From: Aphrocallistes beatrix
Lineage: Eukaryota; Porifera; Hexactinellida; Sceptrulophora; Aphrocallistidae
Assembly (NCBI GenBank): GCA_963281255.1
Contig: OY725504.1
Span: 1,984,001 to 2,048,000 of the forward strand
DNA length: 64,000 bases
Direction of reading: 5' to 3'
Positions 22,862 through 32,099 of this stretch are shown piece by piece. The stretch's first letter is position 1; the number at the start of each line of letters is the position of its first letter. A program made the position numbers and the translations under genes. The notes beneath the pieces are model-generated. The model made no database searches, had not been told where the DNA came from, and was given only the letters and a program-made list of their open reading frames with translations.

Positions 22862-23221
22862 AACACATTTGACGAATTTTGAACAATATGCTGGAAACTA
22901 GCTTCCAACGGTTGACATGAGGTTTTAGGGGTGTATATTTCGAACATCGTATATTCAAATCCATTAGATAAATTATTTCAGCATTTCTTTTACAACAGTT
23001 ACATAAAGAAACTAATTCCAAAAATAGGTCAGATACATGCTCCCAACGATTATGAAGGGAAATCAATATCATAATGGGAAATTAGCATTGCGGCTGCGCC
23101 GAGTCGCCCTTTGGGAGCCTGGGCTCACAGTTATTAATTATAAGAGAGATAACTTCTCTAAATATGTCTGTCTTGCGGTTAAAATCGATATCATCCGAAA
23201 AATCATCAAATTTGTCAATTG
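22862..23221. repeat. minisatellite unit joined to a reversed HINE-like tail
   Basis: 22862-23040 carries CTAGCTTCCAACGGTTGACAT and GGGGTGTATATTTCGAA, a single unit of the tandem repeat at 39690-40120. It is followed at about 23083 by a HINE-like 3-prime part in reverse orientation (TTGGGAGCCTGGGCTCAC, AATATGTCTGTC). The same pairing of unit and tail recurs at 39690-40192. Confidence 0.65.
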
Positions 23222-23345
23222 TTAAAGTGTAAATGAGGTGGTTTAATGATCAAATAATTTTTTTTTAGGTCAAGCCGGTTCATTTCTGAGATCGCCAAGT
23301 GAGTAGGACCAAAAGTTTAAAAATCGATCCACCCTACTATGCAAC

Positions 23346-23681
23346 ATGTCGCGAGTGATCACCATTTTAACTTTGGCACTGATTCTGGGTCTCCTCGTAG
23401 GAATCGTTGAAGACAGTGTGCAGACGGAGACATGCGCAGTCAGTCTGGGGCAATCACGCAATTCAGCGACCATTTGGACCCTTTGGTTGTGGTGTTTCAA
23501 GATGTTGTCACCAGTGTGGGGTCCGTTCCGAAGTGATCAATTGCCAACAGGCGTGCTCCAGTTTGAATTCATTGGTGATCCAGAATGCGTACCCTGGTGT
23601 AATATAATTCGTAAAGATTTCAACAAAGGGTCTAACTCTAGACAAACAAACAACAAACACTTAACAAAGGAGTTATAAATT
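23346..23681 (+). CDS. candidate small secreted cysteine-rich protein, partial or frameshifted
   Basis: The ATG at 23346 opens a convincing signal peptide (MSRVITILTLALILGLLVGI) with a short polar stretch after it. In that frame the rest (to 23681) has few cysteines and low-complexity polar residues. In the +1 frame of the same DNA, 23407-23607 is a cysteine-rich stretch (about eight Cys, including FGCGVSRCCHQCG). A real product might use the signal peptide and then the other frame, through a one-base indel, but I cannot prove either. I do not recognise the family. No terminal repeat or transposase motif lies near. It could be coincidental. Confidence 0.3.
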
Positions 23682-24893
23682 ACGAATAGTAAATTACAGT
23701 AAAGTAGGGGTAAATCGCTGAGGTAATCTCAAAAGAAGGAACTTGAGTCTAGCCAGCACATTCAGTTATAGAATCCGTCAAGATCAACACTTCGATAGTA
23801 AGCCTAATATGAATATGTAAATGACTTGGAGTAAACATTGGTTCTGATTCTCAATTATTTCATTATAGAACTTATCTCACACATCCGAATCATTCTTGAA
23901 CAATGGATAATAACATATAACTTCAGAAAATATTTTTGATTTTCATCCTCTGTGATTGGACCATGGATAAATGACCTAAATTAATTTTTAGCGTTGTATA
24001 TGAGCGTTTATATTAAATCATTTGATTCATCATAAATATAAATCTGATGAAGGTTAAACTCCAAACTTATAGTAAACTCTTTACCATCTCTTTTTTAATC
24101 TTTAGCGATGAAAAAACAATCCACCGCTAGAAAATTTATTTTGTCCTACAAAAAAATAATAGTCTAGCAAACGGCATCGTTAACAAACGGTCAGGTCAAT
24201 GTAGGATAGTTAATATTAGTTTAATGTTGTTATAAACCATGGATAAATGACTTAGCGTTGCATGCGGTGTTCACTTATTGGTAAATGACAATCCTCACAA
24301 ACTTCATAATGTCGTTCTCAGAATTTGTTCACTATAAACTATGTGTTACCAAAATAGAAGCTATTTACCTAATGCTTTAAATATTTATTTTTACTTTAGG
24401 TGAATGGGAGAATATTGCAATGTTGCAGGGCGACCGAACTATTTTTTCGAGGAATTGGACCAATGGCTTTAACGCTAAGATCGAAGTAAATTTATTTGTG
24501 TTATATGCTTTAAATATAAAAATAGGTAATATTAATTAATTAATTAACCCTCGCCTGGCTAGGTCTCAAAAGTGTAAATAGAGAAAACCCCACTTTCATT
24601 TTCACTTTCAGTTCACTTTCAATGTACTTTCATTTTCACTTTTAACATTCCTAGCCAACCGCGGGTTATTAATTAATGGTAAGAAAAGCAATATTTGTTT
24701 TTTTACTGTTCATACGTTTTCTAATTGTCTTTGTTTTAATTTACAATCCAGAATCAACCTTTTGCCTCAGCTTGTTATAATTACTGTCAATTATGAAGTA
24801 ATGGGTACCTTATCCCATGAACATCAAATATGGGCATTGCCTATTCAAGAAAGTTTTACAATAGTTTGCAGGTTTCCTCTAATTTAAGGGTAC
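23682..24893. other. no gene; shared 180-bp repeat; possible orphan exon
   Basis: 24211-24392 is about 85 percent similar by eye to 51717-51895 (ACCATGGATAAATGACTTAG, CTCAGAATTTGTTCA). At 24383-24400 a good 3-prime splice-like tract (TATTTTTACTTTAG) precedes about 80 nt that end before GTAAAT (24487). This could be an internal exon, but its reading frame shows no recognisable motif. TTAATTAATTAA near 24533 and a short TTTCACTTTC run at 24590-24645 are simple sequence. Confidence 0.35.
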
Positions 24894-25558
24894 CGCCCTC
24901 GAAAAACCTTGCCTGTCGTAAAAAAAACGGGAAAATTTTTTATTGCTAATTTCATTGTATTACTGAGCGGTCTACCATCTGATAGCACCAGTTGGAAGGG
25001 AATTTATTCCTTTGGAGAATATATAACACAAAGATTTAGAAGAATGGCCAAATAAAATCCAAACAAAATAGCTCAATAAGGGAGTTCATTTATATAATAC
25101 TCGGGAAATCGCCTGTGTGATATCAGATATTTAGCGATCAGTGAATCAGAAATAAAATTCTGATCGTTTCAAAAAAAAAATTTTCGGATCCGACCATTTG
25201 TTCTTGAGATATCGCTTATTATAGGTAAAGTTCGGGCATAATATCTCTCTATGGTCCCAAAAGAGGCCAATGTCATATCTTAAAAACTATTGATATATTA
25301 TCTATTATATTCTTAAATAAAAGGATATATGCAAAATATATAGGTTCTTCAAACATCCCTTTGTCAAAAAATAAATATTTCTTGACTTATCGCTGACTTG
25401 ATTGTAATACAAATTCTATGGAGAACTTTAAATATATTAGAAAATGGCGAATCAAATCATTAAATATATATTCAAATGTGGCTATTAGGCTAAATAATGA
25501 ATACGATTGTCGTTAATAATGTGTACAGAAAAATTGGAGAACTTTTGATAATAACTTA

Positions 25559-26885
25559 GGTCATTTCAAAAGTACTGATCACGATTGATTTTTGAGAGCT
25601 AGTGTATATCGAATGTACCAATTAATATAATCCAGATAGCATTACCCATTCTCTCCTATTATCTAAAAGAATTTTTAAGATAGCATAAGTATTTTTCTTA
25701 TAATCATCATTTCAATCTCGTCAGTTTTGACTACTTATATATTTATGGCTTCCAAATCGTCAATTATTGAGCAAGAGCAAGGGCGTATATTAAGTTTCGT
25801 TCACTGCTAAAAGATTCGAATAGGAACATCCACAATGATCTCGTGGAAGTTTGTGGAGATCAAGTACTTGCTTATTCCACGGTTAGAAGATGGGCTGGAC
25901 TATTTCGAGAGTGAAGAGACAGCATTGAAGATGAGCCTCGGACTGGTAGGCCTAAATCTGCAACCGGTGAACCCTCAATTTAGTTGGTTGGTGAATTTCT
26001 TCGAAATGACCCTTGCTGCTCTATTGAAGAGATTTCTTAATTTACGGATATCTCAACGGGAAGTATTTACCGCATTCTGAAGTAAGATCTCGGAGTAAGG
26101 AAGGTTTTCGCTCGGTAGGTGCCGTATTTGCTGTCAGAGGCCCGGATGAAACAGAGGGTAGAATGTTGTGAAAATCTTCTTCTACAGTACGAAAAATTTG
26201 ATGCAAGGCGACTCTATGAGATAGTAACCATAGATTAAACTTGGATTTACTATTCACAACCTAAATCCAAGGAAAATTCTAAGTGTTGGCTGCATCCTGG
26301 CGAACCCCGACCTAAAAGACAGCGTCCAAATTTCCGTGCCAAGAAGGTAATGTACGCAATTGCATTTGACGCCTACGGCCCAGTTGCTCAAGTTTACGTT
26401 CCGAAGGGCCAGAATGTTACTGGAGACTTTTATTGCACTCATGTGCTCGCAGAAGTCAGTAAACACTACACAGAGTGTCGGCCTAGAACTGGTCCTCGTG
26501 GAATAAAACTTCTACATGATAATGCCAGTAGCCATAAAACTAAACAAGTCGCCGCATACATCAAGAATATAGGGATGAAAACACTGAATCACCCTCCCTA
26601 TTCCCCTGACCTAAGTCCTTGTGGGTTCTGGTTGTTTTCAAAGCTGAAAAGTCATCTCTCTGATAAGGAGTTCACTAGTCGAATGGAGATCGGAATCGCC
26701 GTTCATAAGTACCTGAAATCGATCCCACAGACGGAGTATAAAAAGACATTCTGCTGCTGGGTAGACCATCCAAAGGAGTGTATTCGCGTCAAGGGAGACT
26801 ATTTCGAGAATATGTAATTAAATAACACATCAGGCGTTGCTTAATATCAAATTGGTGGGTGGTGATCAGTACTTTTGAAATGACC
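25559..26885 (+). mobile_element. mariner element M4, 1327 bp, TA duplication
   Basis: The ends GGTCATTTCAAAAGTACTGA and, in reverse complement, GGTCATTTCAAAAGTACTGA are identical over 20 bp. TA flanks are at 25557-25558 and 26886-26887. The uninterrupted host sequence exists in the sister copies at about 32915 and 38615 (GATAATTATTTTGAAAGTTC), so the insertion is confirmed by an internal empty site. Confidence 0.95.
25745..26817 (+). pseudogene. mariner transposase (M4), catalytically dead
   Basis: MASKSSIIEQEQ starts near 25745. An early frameshift precedes an N-terminal helix-turn-helix readable in other frames. The first-Asp motif is ruined (GDETW becomes TID, stop, TW at about 26236). 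The long last frame 26350-26817 has IAFDAYGPVAQVYVPKGQ, LLHDNASSHKTKQ and YSPDLSPCGFWLF. The third catalytic Asp is Gly, and HDNARPH is degraded. It ends GDYFENM. Closest in window to M2 and M3. Confidence 0.88.
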
Positions 26886-27971
26886 TAAGTATTTTGAAAG
26901 TTCTGGCCTTGGACCTCCCAGATTCGATCAAAAACCCCCATTCAGGGTCCAAAAAGAGATATCTTTCTATCTCTGTGAATATAATCCCAAATTCTTAGTT
27001 CTCACTTCCTAATATACTCTTTATGAGGGTACATATATGATTCATTGATAATAATTGCACTACATCCTATGGAATGTAAGTTTTAGATTTTTGTCATATG
27101 ATGACGTAGCATTTTTTGAAAACCCTAACTTGGAAACTAAAAGTCGTAAACTTTCGCTCCAACTTCCTAATATACTTTTTGGAAGCTCTTTATTCATTCT
27201 AAACTGATAGATTACTATACTTCGTAGTGCTAGAAATATGAATTATTATTCACAATTATCTCAAAATATTCGGGGTTAGGGGCCTCAAGGAAATTTGTGG
27301 ATTTCAGTGTAATTTGCTATTTTACGTACATATATATTTGGTTCGAATATAGCTAAATCATCAGTATAAATGCGAATATAGGCCTGTGAATGCATTTGTT
27401 CATTTTTAATAATTCATTTTACATTCTTCTCAACATCTAAACTTAAAATCTCTATATCTCGGGACTGTAAAATTTCAAAATTGACCATCTTTACTGAATT
27501 TTAAGTTAAAATTGGTTTGAGATAGAGGTTTGAAAATTTCAAGAGTTGTTCCATATCATTAGGTGATGAACGTAGGACCACTTTATTTTCGATAGCATAT
27601 AACTTGGTGATTTTATCCCTGATTTCACACAAAAAAAAAGTTTTTTCATTTTACCTTTCTTTTGATCCTATGAGGTGGCAAATATGATAGTCTATCTATG
27701 ATTCGATTTTGGAAGCATTTGATTCCATGGTATGTCCTAAACAATTCTTGGAGTGGCTGGATTTCTACCATTAAGATGTGCTAGCGACAAACGAAAAAAA
27801 CAGACTTTGGACACTATATTTCAAAAACTAGGAATGAGAATCAAAAACGGTTTGGAATGTGCAAGTATTTCTAGATGGAGATACCTGCCCATGCTTAACA
27901 TCTCTTATAGCTCTACTTTCATCGTATGCTGTGAGCCAAATCATTTGATTTTTCGCAGGCGGTATCCTTAA

Positions 27972-28408
27972 GTCCCGAGATAGAGGGATTCTAATTTTAA
28001 TTAAATGTTACATATAATGTAAAAGGAGCAATTAAGCATAAAAAGCATTTACAGGCATAGTATATTCACATTCATAAGAATGATTTTGACATATTCCAAC
28101 CATATTCGGGGGAAAATATCAAAGAAACGCTGAAATACTTTCTTTGAGGCCACCTAATTCCGAATATTTTAGAAAATTGATAAAAATAATCCTTAATACT
28201 ACTATAAAGTAAAATTATCTGTTTATAATGAACAAGGAGCTTCTAAAAAGTATATTTAGAAGTTGGAACAAGATGCTACGAATGTTAGTTTCCAAGTTAA
28301 GATTTTCGAACAATGCTATTTCAATACATGACGATGGATTTTAAACTGAACATTCCATTGTATGTAGAGCAATGATTATTATTGAATCATATATATATAT
28401 ACTATATA
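27972..28408. other. sequence with similarity to R-family interior, no gene
   Basis: Blocks such as TCTCTATATCTCGGGACT in R1 and fragments near 28170-28330 read like reversed pieces of the R family (AAAGTATATTTAGAAGTTGG). Nothing coding. Confidence 0.45.
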
Positions 28409-28701
28409 TCCTTACTATTAAAACTTGATTAATATTTATATATATATATATATATACAGTACCCGGACAAAAGTATTCGATCACCACATAAACCTCCATA
28501 AGATAGTATTAAGGCAGACCTGTTGATAAAGGAATACATGCTCAAACTATTAGAAATACTCTATTTTTGATTCCTAATTTGTAATCTACACATTCTATTT
28601 ACTCATAATTAAGATCCTCAACTCAATTACTAACTCCCAAAAATACAAATATCTACTTTCGATACTTGATGCTGCTTGCCACGAGTCACAGCTATTATAT
28701 A

Positions 28702-29290
28702 CAGTGTGTTAAGAAATATATTTCCTCTCAAACATCTGAAAATTTAGAAGCAAAAAATATGACAAAATTTTATTAACTTTGGATATACGTATATGAGTAT
28801 TAGCACTTAGTTTAAAACATTTTTAATTCAATTCAGCATTCTTACTATGACTTTTTCTAAAATTTAAAAATTGTCCTTTTCAAAGCTTGATTCAATTGGT
28901 AAAAGCAATGCTAGTTTTGTTCGTCGTTCAAAATAGAATTTGGCCTTTTCTTTATATTACTAGTATATCAGGGATTTTTAAAGGGTCTTAAATCAAGCGA
29001 ATGAACAGGCCATGTAGAGGTGATCAATGCTTTTCGATCTAGTATGGATTGATTTTTGATTTTACTAAAATCACCTACTAACTGGGAGCTCATTTGACAT
29101 CAATGCAACCTATTTTTGTATAATTCGCGAATGGATAAGTTAAACACAACAAAATTCAGTCATACTTTAGTATTTGAATATTCTCATACAAATATTTAAG
29201 ATACTAGGAATTGTAAACAAATATAATCACATAAAGAATTAGTTTCAATCGTATGTTTAGAATAAAGGAAAACAATTTCTTAACACACTG
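28702..29290. mobile_element. Tc1/mariner MITE, 589 bp, TA duplication
   Basis: CAGTGTGTTAAGAAATATAT on the left and CAGTGTGTTAAGAAATTGTT in reverse complement on the right. TA is at 28700-28701 and 29291-29292. No ORF. Nested in the outer Tc1-like element. Confidence 0.9.
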
Positions 29291-29296
29291 TATGGT

Positions 29297-30090
29297 GTTT
29301 TTAATTTGGTTAACCGAATAATTTGGTTAACCGAATAATTTGGTTAACCGAATAATTTGGTCAACCGAATAATTTGGTTAACCGAATAATTTGGTCAACC
29401 GAATAATTTGGTCAACCGAATAATTTGGTTTACCAAATAATAATTTGCATGCTTTCCCAACACAATCACTATATATTCAATATATAAACATTTATACAAA
29501 AATATAATCAAGTATATGTAGGCCTATTAGATGTATTTGTGTTCGGATCACATCATGTTAGAACTGTGATTGTGTTGGGAAAGCATGCAAATTATTCGGT
29601 TGACCAAATTATTCGGTTGACCAAATTATTCAGTTGACCAAATTATTCGGTTGACCAAATTATTTGGTTCTCAACCGAATACCAAATACAGTACACCCTC
29701 GCTAATCCGAACAGCTCTGTTCCAATGTTCGAAAAAATCGTTCGGATTAGTGAATTTGTTCCGATTAGTGAAATAACACTAATTCAATGGGGCATTAATT
29801 ATAATAAATTTGTATTGTTAGAATATTAAGGATATTATTTGCTATGATTGCTTATTTAACGAGGTTTCGCAATCTTAATGATAAATTTAGGTTTATAAAC
29901 GTTTATTCAAAGCATAGAGGCGAAAAAAATTATATTTTGGGTATTCGGATTTTAAGAATGAAGTGTTCGGATTGGCGAGGTTCGGACTAGCGAGGGTGTA
30001 CTGTAATGTAATTGGTTACGAACCAAATATCAACTATTAGCAAATAATATTTGGTTAAACCGAACCATCAACTATTCGGTTTCAACCCTG
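29297..30090. mobile_element. palindromic AACCGAATAATTTGGT element, hAT-like end, interrupted
   Basis: Left arm 29302-29440 repeats TTGGTTAACCGAATAA and right arm 29580-29680 repeats TTCGGTTGACCAAATTA, so the whole is a giant hairpin around a unique core (GCATGCTTTCCCAACACAAT). The right end GGTTTCAACCCTG matches the end of the intact sister at 46082-46649. The left end is lost. A pogo-like MITE (29689-30003) sits in the right arm. Confidence 0.75.
29689..30003. mobile_element. pogo-like MITE, 315 bp, TA duplication
   Basis: The ends CAGTACACCCTCGCTAATCC and, in reverse complement, CAGTACACCCTCGCTAGTCC lie between TA at 29687-29688 and 30004-30005. No ORF. This is the innermost element of the stack. 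Confidence 0.92.
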
Positions 30091-31199
30091 CTTAAAACTA
30101 AATTTGGAGAATAAGAGTTGTGAAAATCGTAGAATAAGGTCATTAAAAGGTGAAATAATTAAGAACCGATGTGAAAAAGTAATCGGGAGGTGTTCAATAG
30201 TATTGCTCGTGTTGAAAAAATATCATGCCACTTTTAGTGGATTTTTTGTCAATTTTCGCCACTCAAAAAGTGGGACAAAAATGGTAGTAAACCACTTCAA
30301 AACACAAATATTCCCTCAACCTCAAACTATAATACTTGAATTCAATCTATATGTTAGTTGATGCGTAGAATTGGATGGCGGGATCAGTTTTAATCTAAAT
30401 CTGCTCAGAACTGAAATATATCAAAGGGAACCCCAAAAATCACGTTCAAAGGCAGTGCCCTAAATCGATGCACAAAAATCTAATATAGGAACCACAATAA
30501 TTGTCCTTTTAAAATAAACCAATATATAAATTGGAAGCTGATCCCCTAAGGAATACAATGGACAAATTGAAAATATCCTATTTTCACTCTCATTTGAGAT
30601 ACTGATTTGGGACGAGAACTTTTGGAATGCCCTATGTACTATTTGTATGGAAGTTTTCCTGGTGGTCGAATACTTTTGTCCTGGTAGTGTATATCTGTAA
30701 CGAATTGATTGAAGAAACTGCCGGGCGCAGAAAGCTGATTTTGGGCATGTGGAGTCTTTTGGCTATGGCTCTTGTAAGTTCTGAGCTCAGAGCAAAAAGT
30801 CGACTCATCATGGAATTATGACGTCATTGTCACATTTTTAAAAGTCATCAATACAGTTTTTCGAGCATAACTCAGCCATTTTAATTGATAGAAGGCTGAA
30901 CTTTCAATATAATCTGTATACTAACATACTTCACATATGCAACTATTATCAAAAAAATGATGACTCATCACTTTGTTATGACGTCATCATTACTCATCAA
31001 AATTTTAAAAATTGACAATTTTGATGATTTTTCGTGCGCTATCGATTATAGCATTAGGACAGAGGTATTTAGAGATGTTATTTCCATTTTAATCAATCAA
31101 TGTGATCCCAGGTGACCGAAGGTAGCCTCCGACGGACACAAAGTGTCCGCCAGCCGCGCTGCGCAAGCAAGCGAAGCGCGCTTGTATATATATCGTTAT

Positions 31200-32095
31200 A
31201 AAATCTGTATTAACAATTGAGAGCTAGGAATTTGGGCTTATGTTCTCAGAGATAGAGAGAATCACTTTTTGGACCCTAAATGGGGCATTTTGACCGAATC
31301 TGGAAATCCAAGGCCAGAACCTTACAAAATAATTAAGTAAAGTGTTCAAATTTTTCCATGCACATTATTAATAACAATAGTTTAGTTTAATACCATCACT
31401 TTGACACATATTTATTGATTAGATTCGCCATTTTCTAATATACCGTATTTCCCTGAATAAGCGCCGGGGGCTTGAATAAGCGCCGGTTTGAATAAGCGCC
31501 GGGTCTAAAGGGTGAGCGAAATAAATAAGCGCCGGGGCTTAAATAAGCGTCGGGGCTCGAATAAGCGCCGGGGCATTTTAGTTCTTTGAAAATCATATCA
31601 AACTAGTATTCTCAGTAGTGGCATAGATACAAGTGCTTTTTGAAACATTACATTATCCTTTTTTAATAGAACTAACATTCTCAGTTGTGGCAAAAATAAA
31701 AGTGTCAGTCAATGTAGTAAACAAAAAAAAAGAGCGCCGGGTCAAAATAGCGAATGAAAAAAATAAGCGCCGGGGCTTGAATAAGCGCCGGTTTGAATAA
31801 GCGCCGGGTCTAAAGGGTGCATGAAATAAATAAGCGCCCGGGCGCTTATTCGACTCAATACGGTATTCAAGTTCTCCATAAAATTTGTATTATAATAAAA
31901 TAAATGATAAGTCAAGAATTTTTTGTTTGTTTGAGGAATCTATATATACTTTCATTTAAGATTTTAATGGATATGCTATCTTAATAGTTTTTAAGATATG
32001 AGATCTGCGTATTTCGGAGCCTAGAGTTTTTTGCCCGAACTTTACCCATAAATAGTCATAACTAACGTAACAATGGTCGGATCTTTACACGTTTT
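31200..32095 (-). repeat. TTAA-family fragment, reversed (R5)
   Basis: Reverse complement of R-family interior: CATTATTAATAACAAT, TAGATTCGCCATTTTCTAAT and CAAGTTCTCCATAAAATTTG. It abuts R2 head to head at 32096. Interrupted by the MITE at 31443-31863. Confidence 0.7.
31443..31863. mobile_element. AATAAGCGCCGG MITE, 421 bp, TA duplication
   Basis: The ends CCGTATTTCCCTGAATAAGC and, in reverse complement, CCGTATTGAGTCGAATAAGC lie between TA at 31441-31442 and 31864-31865. Both flanks hold repeated GAATAAGCGCCGG motifs. It splits the R-family TTCTAATATATTTAAAG sequence that is whole in sister copies. Confidence 0.85.
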
Positions 32096-32099
32096 TTAA

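Larger units (their letters stand above)
24898..27967. mobile_element. TTAA-flanked non-autonomous element R1 (3070 bp with inserted mariner)
   Basis: TTAA at 24894-24897 and 27968-27971 flank ends GGGTACCGCCCTCGAAAAAC and, in reverse complement, GGATACCGCC. The last 193 bp matches the solo unit at 17966-18158 (reversed). Characteristic inner blocks are AATTTCATTGTATTACTGAG and TCGGGCATAATATCTCTCTA. There is no coding sequence except the inserted mariner at 25559-26885. TTAA targets are typical of piggyBac and Kolobok elements, and which one mobilises this family is unknown. Without the mariner the element is about 1.74 kb. Confidence 0.8.
28457..30689. mobile_element. Tc1-like non-autonomous element (outer), TA-flanked, with nested insertions
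   Basis: The ends CAGTACCCGGACAAAAGTAT and, in reverse complement, CACTACCAGGACAAAAGTAT lie between TA dinucleotides. Relatives are at 40194-40621, 42663-43137 and 57558-58036. It sits in the (TA)n of the HINE-like copy. Its inner part is displaced by the elements at 28702-29290 and 29297-30090. Confidence 0.85.
28409..31185 (+). repeat. HINE-like element split in its (TA)n tract by a nested transposon stack
   Basis: The 5-prime end TCCTTACTATTAAAACTTGA plus (TA)n is at 28409-28456. The rest resumes at 30690 (ATATCTGTAACGAATTGATT) and runs to the hairpin tail ending CGCGCTTGT at 31185. Between lie about 2.2 kb of nested elements. The tail holds CGGACACAAAGTGTCCG and AAGCAAGCGAAGCGCGCTTG. There is no coding capacity. 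The internal microsatellite and 3-prime stem-loop recall Helentron-derived HINE/DINE elements. This is inference, as no canonical CTRR end is seen. Confidence 0.8.

Noticed and set aside
22860..23072. 70-codon minus-strand open frame (and similar 60-80 codon frames through 35505-41342)
   Set aside because: They lie in known repeats (minisatellite units, HINE-like bodies) and differ between copies, so no protein is conserved.
24590..24645. TTTCACTTTC run as a regulatory site
   Set aside because: Simple tandem sequence with no gene nearby to regulate.
29302..29680. Regularly repeated 16-17 bp units resembling a CRISPR array
   Set aside because: The units are contiguous without unique spacers, form inverted arms, and belong to a eukaryotic hAT-like palindromic element with a defined sister copy.
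30690..31185. Canonical Helitron assignment for the hairpin-tail family
   Set aside because: No CTRR 3-prime end and no clear insertion between A and T; only the looser HINE-like description is supported.
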